A stretch of 64,000 nt of DNA, from NCBI GenBank assembly GCA_949357655.1, contig CASHTG010000010.1:868001-932000 (forward strand), given 5' to 3'. Below are positions 35,979 to 45,766 of this stretch, one piece after another. A program made the translations under genes and the position numbers. The DNA is from Parascedosporium putredinis. Its lineage: Eukaryota > Ascomycota > Sordariomycetes > Microascales > Microascaceae. The notes under the pieces were generated by a model. It saw only the letters and a list, made by a program, of their open reading frames with translations. It had not been told where the DNA came from and searched no databases. Numbering within the stretch: the stretch's first letter is position 1; every line of letters starts with the position of its first letter.

Positions 35979-37276
35979 CTAAAGACATGTAAAGAGTACA
36001 GCGGCCACCTTACCGAGAAAAGAGTGCTCGCGGCTTATGCCGTTGATTATTTTCAAGCCAGACATAAGTCGCCTTGGCACTCCCCGTCGGCAAGATGCGA
36101 AACCCCAGATCAAACAGCGTTGGCCTAGAGCCATCCTCTGGGTTATTCGCGACGGCGCCGTTCTCGGCATAGAGGAATCGAAACAAAACCTCCGTAGGGA
36201 ATCCAGACGCCGCAGCGGGCCGACGATCAAGTCGAAAACGGATCCCCAGGTGGAACCCACGCTCTGCAGCGGATAGAGGGTGATTTCGGACAACTCGAGA
36301 TCCTGAAGTGCCGGGGCGCCTCGTAAAAGGCAACCAAATCGTCCTTGACTAAGGAAAACCCAGAGATGGCGCAACGCCGGAGGGCGGGAAACCGAGACCA
36401 ATCATCTCGGCAAACGCGCGGCCGCCTTCGCCGGGAGGGTTCTTGTCATGGGTCCTCGCAGCGACGCCCCAGTGCAGCTCCATCTCTTCGAGGCAGTGCG
36501 CGCAGTGCGTGAGAAAGTGGCGAAGACCCGGGTTGGGGTCCGGCCCGGGAAAAGTCGAGGTGGCGGCGGCGAGGCCGCGAAAATAAGACTCGTGGGCGCC
36601 GAGATAGCGGCCAGCGTGGCCAATGGCGATGGTGAGGGACCGGAGATTGCTGTAGGAGAAGGCAAGCTTCTCCACAGGGAGGCCGGTGACGATGGTGTGC
36701 AAGAGGTAGAGGTCGACGTACCAGCGCGCCCACTGCTGGAACTTGACATGGAACCTCTCGGCGCGGATACGGCTCTGGAGGATGGCGCGGACGAGCAGGC
36801 GGAGGGTGTGGTAGGCCGGGGGCCAAAAGGCGCAGAGGTACTCGCGGGGCAGGTAGGCGAGGTCCGGGTGGATCTGGGAGACGGTGGTGTTGGAGTGGTC
36901 GACCTCGAGGGCGAACTCGACGGCGCGGGGAAGCGGGTGAGGGCGGCGCTCAGGGGCGCGAGGAGCTCGTGCCCTCCAGAGCCGCCGCAGGCCGCCTCGA
37001 CGGCGGTGTAGGTGGGTAGGGCCTGGAAGGTGATGAGGCGCACGCAGCGGGCAAAGGTCTCGTCGCGCCCGATGCGCGCGAGGCGGGCGACGCCGTCCGG
37101 GGTCAGGGCGCACCCCTGGCGGGCGGCGCGGCGGGAAAAAGACGGGGCGCGGAGGAGGAGGTGGGCGATGGCGGGGCAGGCGAGGCGTAGGGCCTTGACG
37201 TCTTGGATGGAGGGAGGTGGTGGCCGATGCAGTCGATGACGAGGACGGGGAGGGACTCGAGGCCTCGGGCGGTCAT
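35979..37276 (-). CDS. F-box-like hypothetical protein
   Basis: The start at 37276 reads MTARGLESLPVLVIDCIGHHL, typical of the F-box opening, with helix 2 (SIQDVKALRLACPAIAHLLL) in the next frame after one missing C near 37220. The body continues DETFARCVRLITFQALPTYT, then after a C-run loss at 36927-36930 FALEVDHSNTTVSQIHPDLAYLP, WARWYVDLYLLHTIVTGLPVE, HCAHCLEEMELHWG and, after a break near 36385, LRHLWVFLSQGRFGCLLRGAPALQDLEL, a leucine-rich-like segment. The C-terminus is uncertain: the open frame runs to 35979, but another frame (FLYAENGAVANNPEDGSRPT, stop at 36010) looks more protein-like. It is likely a substrate adaptor of an SCF ubiquitin ligase, by family analogy only. Confidence 0.65.
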
Positions 37277-39732
37277 CGTCTTTTTCTGTTTCCGACGGGC
37301 CAGGCGAGGAGAATCATGACGGCTTCCGATATGGGGTTCTCTTTGGTTTTTACTGGTTTCTTTGCTTGTCTTTTATTTTTGCTCTGGCTTCAAAATCTTG
37401 AAGATTGGACACAGGTGAGGTGAGTCCCGGGCGGGGTAAGGTGGACATGGGAAATTACCTCCGCTGATTTCTCATGGTCCGCGCACGAACTGGGGGAAGT
37501 CTTGGCTTTCTTTAGGAAGGTGACACTTGCCCTCCTCACGACGGGTTTTTGTCTTCATCGTCAACTTACGTGTAAGATCTCATCGCGATGAGCTGGGTTC
37601 TTTGGGTACATGGAGATTAATTGAGTATCAAGTATTTGCTTGCTAGTGGGAATTCGTGCCTCTCGTTTTTAGTTTAGTTTTGCTACTCCGTCCATGCATG
37701 ATGTACTTTCCTTGACCAGGCCTCTGGAAAAGCTGTCCACGAGGAAAAAGAAGCAAAATGGGAAATCAAACATGCATAGTCTCGCATGGCTTTCGATTTC
37801 TTCGAGATCAAGCCTGTTGGTCGTACCTCTTGACTCCAGTTTCCGACCTAGCAGGCTTGAAGAGAGAGAGCACAAAGCGGAACACTTGTCCGAGCGGGGA
37901 CCTCACGTCTTGGCTACATGAAGCACATTAACCCCGACTTCTTCGGTCAACGTTCGCATCGGAAGTGCTCCTGGCAAACTTTGGCCACATGTAGTTAAAG
38001 GTCGCGCGACGTCTCTCCCGGCGAGCTGGAACGAAACGACAAAAAAGGGGGTTCAAGAACATGTGGGGTTGATCGGCGATTATTGATTCTCGGTAACAGG
38101 AACGCCACGCGAGGGCTTCAAACCTCGGGCTCTAACGGGGTCTGACGGGGTCTAACGGGGTCCAAGGTTCGAGTACGAATCGTTCGATCGCCAGGAGACG
38201 ATGGACTGTACCTTTTTTCACTGGATCATGGCGGTTGGGACCACAGCTGCGTCGGCCAACAAGCGGAGGGTAGACGGACTGAGCCGCTCTATCTCTCGCT
38301 CTCTATTCCGTGTCTCTCTCTCACACTCTCACCCTCACCCGCTCTCTTTTGAGCCCACACCGCTCATTCGTCTCTGGTGCGGAAAACGCCGGGCGGAGCC
38401 GATCGGAGTCCCGGACCACAGAAAAACAAAGAAATAAAAAGACAACACGCCAATGTGCAACCCAACTCCAATACTCCTCGCCCGGATGCATAAAATGTAC
38501 ATTTGCCTGCCGGGGCGCACAAATCACTCTCTCCCCTCTCCTCTGCTATGTCCGAAAACACTTCCAGCATTGACCCGTGCCGTGCCCACTATCCCCTATC
38601 GCGTCATTTCCAGAAAACCACCTCGATTAGGTGTCGGTGTTCAGAAGGGGAGGGTCGAGCGACTCAACCGATGCGCGGGAACCAAGAAGAAGCGGATAAC
38701 GCCATCCGTCTGTTTATATGCTCTATGCTGTATGGGGTCAGGCGATAAGAAAACCGCAAGAATAACCCTTGTCGAGAGGGATTGTGCCATGCCTCCTCTG
38801 CAGCCAGCCGGCAACGCCACACCCCCGTGATAAAAGCTCTCTCTCTCTTTCTCCCCTGCCGGCCAAATGCTTCCCTGCTCGATTCCCTCTCCGCTCGTTA
38901 GCTCGGAGCTAATGACGCATCTGTGATCTGCCAGCTGTCGGTGCCAATTGCTTACATGATCAGTAATCAACTAATTTCTTTCCCCCTGCGACTTCGCTGA
39001 CCCACGAGGAACATATACAAAGTTGCCAGCGTCCGCGCTGCCGGCGCTAAAGACAAAAAACCCAAGCAAGGAATTTCCCTTTGTCTTCCTCTTGTCCCTC
39101 CATCACCCGATTTTCCGCTGTTGCTTTTTTCTGCTGCGAGAAAGTTGGATGCCAAATTACCATACCATACTCTCGGTATCCGTGTGACTCTCGCACGAAG
39201 CAAGCAGACGGTGGATTCGCCGCCCCTTGGTATTTTTTTATTGTCTACGGGGCGAGTGCAATGTCTCGATTAAAGGTGTAAACAGAGGCCATTTTCAATT
39301 CTTGGAGACGCTGGATTGGAAGCGAGTTGAGGCCTGCTTGCTGTCGCATTGTCTTTTCAGTCTTTTCTCGCTTCTCCCCCTGTCCAGGCTGGCTGACCCC
39401 TCTCCGGGGCCCCTTGTTTTTTCCCTTATTTCTTTCTTTACTTTTCCCCCCTCCATTACGCCATTCCGTCAGGGGGCTTGATTTTCACTGGTTCTTGACG
39501 TGGAAATGGACCCCGACGCAGACTCTCAACGTCCGCTCTTCGGTGAGTATCTCCAGTTCTTTTTGGGCATTCACAGGCGAACCACTCCCGCCACACCAAT
39601 TCTTTTCTTCCACTTTTTTTTTTGTTTCTTTCTTACTTTCTTTTTTGGGAGTGGTTCTCTTGTTTGAACTTCTTTGTACCGTCCTCCTTTTGCCTTCATG
39701 TTTCTCCCTCGCTCCTCATCGGCCTTGACACC
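37277..39732. other. Long upstream region of the zinc-cluster regulator
   Basis: About 2.5 kb without a supported gene. It contains three 10-bp tandem repeats (38131-38160), CT-rich runs near 38290-38345, and a long pyrimidine-rich leader before the transcription factor. A short ATG frame at 39506 (MDPDADSQRPLF) ends at a GTGAGT donor and could be an upstream ORF or a 5'-UTR exon. Confidence 0.45.
38131..38160. repeat. Three 10-bp tandem repeats
   Basis: The unit TCTAACGGGG occurs twice with TCTGACGGGG between, followed by a partial unit (TCC). It lies in the long intergenic region between the F-box gene and the zinc-cluster regulator. Function is unknown. It could be a promoter motif array. 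Confidence 0.7.
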
Positions 39733-42700
39733 ATGAGTTCTTCTAACTTGTCGGTAGCCTGCATCATCTGCCGAGCCCGCAAAGTAAGTCCCTTTTTAAA
39801 AATTCAAAAATTCGTGAAAACCAATGTCCCCAGAATCTCTCCACTTCCTCGATCCCTTCCTATCCTCTATCCCTTCTCTACATCACACACCCTTCCCTCC
39901 CCCAATCCTCCACACACATTCTCTCTCTCTTACACAAATCCCATTGTTCATTTGATCGGCACCCCATGCTGATTGGCCCCCCGTCCCCCGCGCGCCCAGG
40001 TAAAATGTGACAAGGCACCCTCTGGCTGCACGCGCTGCCGCAGCGTGGGGTGCAATGCCCGGGCTACCGCGCCCAGAGCATCGACAAGGCCTCCGAGGAG
40101 ATTGACAACATCTACCGCCGCGCCGGGCTCGAGCGCCGAAAGGCCGGCGCCTGCCACGAGTGCCGCGCCGCCAAGGCCAAGTGCTCCCAGAACAAGCCCC
40201 GCTGCCGCCGCTGCGAGGCCCGCGATATTGCCTGCAACTACCCGGCCTCGGCCTCGAGCAGCGGGACCGGGTCCCACCGGCATACCCGGAGCCCGTCCGC
40301 CCGGGATTTCTCCGTGCCCGAGGCCGCGACTGCGGCCCACCTCGGACCCGGGGGTTGGGCCTGGTGGGGCTGGGGTTGGGCGGGAGCGGCCGACGACCCG
40401 GGAGTAGTAGTAGCGGTGGGGTCGTCGTTGGTGGTGGTGGTGCGGGGGTAGTGGTCTGCGAGGGCCGGACTCGTCGGCGAGTGAGCATGGCGGGGACGCG
40501 GGTCCTTCGTCGAGGTGGTTGTGCCAGGCGGCGCTTCCTGATAAGGCTGGGCTTAAGTTGTTGGCCGAGTCGTATTTTAGCCATATCCACTCGCTGCGGA
40601 ATCTAGGCTTCATACATAAGCCGACGTTTATACGGTCTATTGACCAAGGGACCACGGCGACCGAGTTTGGCGAGGCGGTTCTCTACTTGGTATGCGCCCT
40701 AGGCGCAAGGTACATGTATGGTCTACCTTCTTCCTGTCCTGCTTCCAGTATGCCGTCACCCTCCAACCATTTGCTAACCACTCTTCTGCACCATCAGCAA
40801 CCCTCCCAAGGCATACCAAGACGGCTACTCGTCAGAGATACCAGGCCGACTATGGGGCCGCAAAGCCAGAAAGCTTGTCAAAAGCCTCTCATGCATATCA
40901 TCAGTCCAAAACCTCATGGTGCGTACCCTCCTTTCAGACCACAGGCCAAACAGCCTTGAGCTCCGCTAACACCACCCACCAAACAGGCCATGGTCCTCTA
41001 CGCCGAATACGGCCTCCGCATCGGCGACAACGCCTTCGTCTACATGATCGTCGGGTGCTGCACGCGCATGAGCCGCCTCCTCCGCATGGACGAAGAGGAC
41101 AGGCGCCGATCCGACGGCCTGCTCGACGACAACGACGACATCCACGGCGAGGCGCTGACCCGCCGCGAGTCCAAGCGCCGCCTCATGTGGTCGTGCTACA
41201 TCCTCGACTCCTTTGTCGGCGCGGGCGTCGACGGCAACTTGAGCTGGGCGACGGATCTGCCGAATATCCCGCTCGCGTGCTCCGAGCGGAATTTTCTCCA
41301 CCGGACGAATAATCCGCCCGTCTATGCGGAGGTGGATCGTCGGCTGCATTCGCTCACGCCGACGGGGTTGAGGGGAATATTTGTCGTATCGTGTATATTC
41401 GCACGCAGATTCTACGGTAAGTCAGACTAAAGTCCCTTCGTCCCACAGCCCGCCGCCCCTCTTGTCTTGAATCATCATAGCAGTCAACCACAACCACACC
41501 TTACCCTGACACTTCTCTCCCCCTAGCCATCTCCGCGACCACACGGCAGGAAACCCCGCCCGCGCCCCGCCCTGGGACGAAAACTCCACCTTCATGACCC
41601 TCCTCAACCAAGTCGAAGCCTGGTGCCGCGAACTCCCCGACTTCCTCACCTTCAACGACATCAACGTCTACATCCACAAGGAGCAGCACACCCCGGGCTC
41701 CTATTTTTCCTCCACCTCATGTACCACGCCTGCGTCTTCGACCTCACCCGCGTCGCTCTCCCGGGCTACTCTTTTCCCCTCGCCACCGCCCTGGCCGACG
41801 CCCCCGCCGACTTTATTTCGCGGAACCGCGCGACCGCCCACCGCCACGCCTGCCGCGTATCAACGCTGCTCACCGCCGCGCTCGAGTGCGGCTCCGGCGC
41901 CTGGACGATCACTACACGCCCACGGCGGCGTTCGAGTCGACCAAAGTGCACGTCGTGTACCTGACCACCGTGATGGGCGGGGACCAGTCCACGTACGGGG
42001 AGTGCATCGACCACATCAACACCAACCTCAGGGTTTTGACCGAGACGCACCCGTACTCGGACATGCCCAACGTCTACGTAAGTCTTTTGCGCATCACTCT
42101 AATTTTTTCTTTTTCCTTTCCTCAACAAAACTCGGGGATGCTAATCTTTCACAACGCAGCTCTCCGCCCTCATCCCCCTCCTCAAAACCTTTGGCTTCTC
42201 CGATATCGCCACACAGTGGGAATCCCACCAAAACACCCTCCTCCACCGCCCCTCCCGCCTCGCCTCCGACGCCCTCACCCACGACCTCTTCGCCGCCCCG
42301 CCCGAAACCGCCTACCTCAACCAGATCGCCACGTTCCGCCTCGCCCGCCGCCGCGACATCGCCAGCCCCCGCACTTCGTCCTCCGCCGCCGCGGGCATCG
42401 ATGACGAAGAGTCCGAGCCCCCGGAGCCTCGGGTCCCCTGGGCCCTTCACCCTTCCGCGCCTGGATCCCCGGCGACCATCACCATCACCATCACCTCCAC
42501 CATCTCCCTAACCTCGGCGGCGACGGGTCGGGCCGCGTCGTGGAGCCCGGCGCGCAGTTCATGGCGAGCTTGGAGCAGTTTGTGTCGACGGAGCCCGTTA
42601 CCTCGCATGGGGATAGCAGCGCGGGGTTCGGTGTCACTGTGCCGCGCTACATGGATCAGGCCGAGTATCTGAGGATGGCGGCCGAGGTTGGGCAGTACAT

Positions 42701-42794
42701 GACGTGGGATGTGGCGTTGCCTTCGCGGTTTGATTCTCCGATGGAGGAGTACTTTTCTACGCCGCCTGAATTCGAAGGAGAGGGGTTCTACTAG
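39733..42794 (+). CDS. Transcription factor with two tandem Zn2Cys6 clusters
   Basis: This is a nuclear DNA-binding regulator. Cluster 1 spans the first intron: CIICRARK then VKCDKAPSGCTRCRSVGVQC, spacing C-x2-C-x6-C-x6-C-x2-C-x6-C. Cluster 2 follows about 40 residues later: CHECRAAKAKCSQNKPRCRRC and EARDIAC, with the same spacing. A Ser/Gly-rich linker leads to a fungal-specific transcription factor middle domain (LKLLAESYFSHIHSLRNLGF, GCCTRMSRLLRM, ESKRRLMWSCYILDSFVGAG). A His6 stretch and the acidic end EEYFSTPPEFEGEGFY follow. Introns are 39784-39999, 40710-40797, 40919-40986, 41417-41526 and 42078-42159. Seven G/C runs are one base short (e.g. 40047-40050, 41691-41694). Restored length is 834 residues. 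Targets are unknown. The P-loop and oxidase genes lie downstream, but no regulatory link is implied. Confidence 0.85.
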
Positions 42795-43096
42795 CGATGA
42801 AATCTTTTTACTTTGGATTTCGTTTTCTGTTCTTCGTTTTCTACGGAGATGGAGTGTGAGCGGGCAACATTTAGCGAACGTTACCGAGGTAGAAGAGCTC
42901 AGCTTTGATAAAATGATAATTCATAATTTCCATTTTCCTGGTGTTCTGTCGTTATCAGTCACTTGCTGGAGGGAAGGTACATTCTTTAACTACCAACCGA
43001 GAGTAGGATTGATCCCGGAAGGAGTGACCAGGGTCGGCGGGAAGGGACGAGCTGCACCATCCATGAGCTAAATTATGTATAGTAACTCCATCCCCC
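42795..43096. other. Intergenic spacer
   Basis: About 300 nt between the regulator and the P-loop gene, both on the plus strand. Nothing is recognised in it. Confidence 0.5.
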
Positions 43097-45587
43097 ATGT
43101 CGCCACCCGGAATAGATACTGCCACCACACCATCCCTCCCCATCTATCATTCGCGCTCTTGCGGTTCAAGTCGGCAACTATCTTCTTCTCAATCGAGCGT
43201 AGGAGTAGGCGTAACTGCGATGGACCCTGACTTGGCATTTACACCGTTCAAGGACGGCCAGTGTTGGTGGAAGGACATGAGCGTACAGGAATTCCTTTCT
43301 CGAGCCCGCCTTCCCGAAGACATTACGAAGGCTTTCGCCATGTTCCATCAGCCAACGAAGCCCGTCAATACGCTCATTCCTATCATCAAGCAGTTTCTAT
43401 GCAACATGGTTGAGGAACTCTCCCTGCCCCCAGTCTACACAAGTTGCTCTCCCAAAGCACCGGAGATCGGCTGATCCATGGGTTCATTGAGCTGGTGGTG
43501 CTCTCAGAGCGCATGACCGCGCTAACCAGCGCCGAAAAACAAAGAGCCTCTTCCCTATCATGATGCTGCTCTTTGGCCCCTCTTCAGAGCCTCTAGCCGA
43601 CCCAGTCCTTGCGGAGGAGGCCTTTGATGCTATCGAACAAACAGCGGGTATCGAAGAAGGTCCGAGTGCCGCCTTATATCACGACATTCGGCGGCAGTAC
43701 CGTGAATATATGAACCATGAAGATCTTTACTTGGCTCCATACATATGCCTTATCGGGCCATCGGGGACTGGAAAGACCTTTTCAGTAAAGCAACTGGCAG
43801 ATCAGTACCAAGTAGCAGTGTTTTATCTTAACCTTCAATCGAGCGCTACCGGTTTCCCCTGAAATCAGCTCTTTCTCTGCCGACCGGTGGCTGGGAACTC
43901 GAGAAGACCTAGGAGGATTTTCTCGATTTCTGCTCAAAGGCCTTGCAAGCTAGTGGTCGGAACGGAGTAACCTCTGCTGATCTTTTTCAACTTATGACTC
44001 GCGGTATCTACTCTGCATTTGGCCAGGAGTTAGATGAGGTCCGTATGATGACAGATAACCAAGACAGCGCTTTAGACGCTACCATGAGCAAATATGCACA
44101 CATTCTTGTCGCGAACGGTAGTTCCCTCAGGCCGTGTCGGAAAGAGGTGGCTATGCCAGCCTTGATATGTTTCGATGGGGCACAGGAGTTATTTGCTTCT
44201 GGGATCTCTGGGTTCAACGCCTTTCGCTCCGCGGCACGACGGTTATCTGACAATCTAAAGTATATCAGGACACAATTTATGATCCTCCTTATTGACGACA
44301 CATCCAAGGTTAACAGTCTCTGCCCACCTTGGATGCCTAGTTACGTTGATCGAAGGAAGAAACTACTCCCGCCTCTTCGGCAGATCAATTCGTGGGGGCT
44401 TTGTGGAGGGCGATTTGCCCGACCCGAACGGCAGCGCCGAGGCTGTGACGAAACTCTTTAGTGTAGGACGCCCTCTCTGGGGCGCCTACCTTGACTCCGG
44501 ATCGACGATCGAGGCCTTAGTAGAGATGGTAAAGGACAAGCTCCTTGCGCCGACACTGACAGCCTCAAAAGACTCACAACTGCTCGCCCTTCTCTGCATG
44601 CGAGCCGATCACTACGTCAGCCAACAGGCCCTTGCGGAACACATGACTTCTAACTCTTTCCGCTTCGACATTCCCCTGACTGGACAAGGAAACGTTCCGG
44701 TAACCGTGCAGCCTGGCGAGCCACTTCTCGCCTACGTATCCTCGCGTTTGCTTATGAACCCTCAAAACCGGCTCGACGCTCTCAGAAGTTGGGAGGCATG
44801 CCTGGCAGCTGGGTCGGTTATCTCTCGAGATGTGGGTGAGCAGATTGTCATAATGATCCTTATGTTTTCGTTCGACAATGCATTTTGCCCTCAAATCCAT
44901 CTACCAATGCCACTACCGCTTGAAAGCTTTTGGGACAGTGTTTTCGGCTCGGGGGCCGCGCTCAGGATCTGCAGGCAAGATATTGCAACTGCCCCTATCG
45001 TGTTCTTCAACCACTTTGTTCACGTATCGGAAGCTCCTTCGCTGGATATCATCAAGAAGGCTTTCACCCACGGCGCAGGGCTTTTGATGCCCGCCCAGTC
45101 GAAAACAATCCATGCTCTCATCCCCTTTCGAGGCATTTACGGGCCTGGCGCCATCCTGATCCAGGTGGAGAGCCGCTACGAGTGCAAGCTGACGTCGAAG
45201 CTGAAGCAAGATACGAGGGCCGCCATCAATGAGGAAATTGATAGACTGGGCATACGGAACAGTCTCTCCGGAGGGTACATTGGTATCGTAATCTATCTTC
45301 GGCGCGCACACGGCAGCATCCGGTACACATTCTCTCCTCGGTATTCCACCAGTCGTTTGACGGACTCAAAAACCTTCCCCATTGCATACGCCCTGGGGCT
45401 AGACGTGTTTCAGTGGAATAAGGGGTGGCCCAATGAAGGCGATCTGTTCAGCGTGCTGAATCGGATTTTAAACACCTGGTCACACACGTATCCTCAGCAT
45501 GCCCTAGAGCACCCATACGTACAGCAGCTGGTGTACCCATTCTCTCCTGTTGAGGGTCAAGCCGAGGAGGAGGCCATGGAAGCCTAG
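43097..45587 (+). CDS. P-loop NTPase of unrecognised family, frame disrupted
   Basis: Pieces in different frames line up as one protein. The first is MDPDLAFTPFKDGQCWWKDM (43220, or an upstream start at 43097). The next, after a short A run, is GDRLIHGFIELVVLSERMTA and MLLFGPSSEPLADPVLAEEA, with Walker A LIGPSGTGKT near 43760. A later piece carries ALICFDGAQELF, a Walker B-like strand. The C-terminal half is one uninterrupted frame to 45587 (VEGDLPDPNGSAEAVTKLF ... GPGAILIQVESRYECKL ... YLRRAHGSIRYTFSP). Breaks fall near 43443, 43535 (A run), 43858 (C run) and around 44310-44380. In one reading a TAG occurs at about 43909. Codon use is less GC-rich than in neighbouring genes. The layout (NTPase, then a possible nuclease-like region) recalls Crinkler-type effectors, but this is a weak analogy. 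It could be a pseudogene. Confidence 0.5.
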
Positions 45588-45766
45588 ACCGTTACTCTAG
45601 TGAAGGGAAACGGAGTTACGTATCACCGCAGTTAAAGATATAATAAGCAAGGGATAGGCTGAGAAGAAGGGCACAAGTCTATAATAATCCATTGACAATC
45701 CAAGATATAAGTGCAAGATGACTCTCAGTGCTAATGTACACGTATATATGATGTGACTCTACACCA

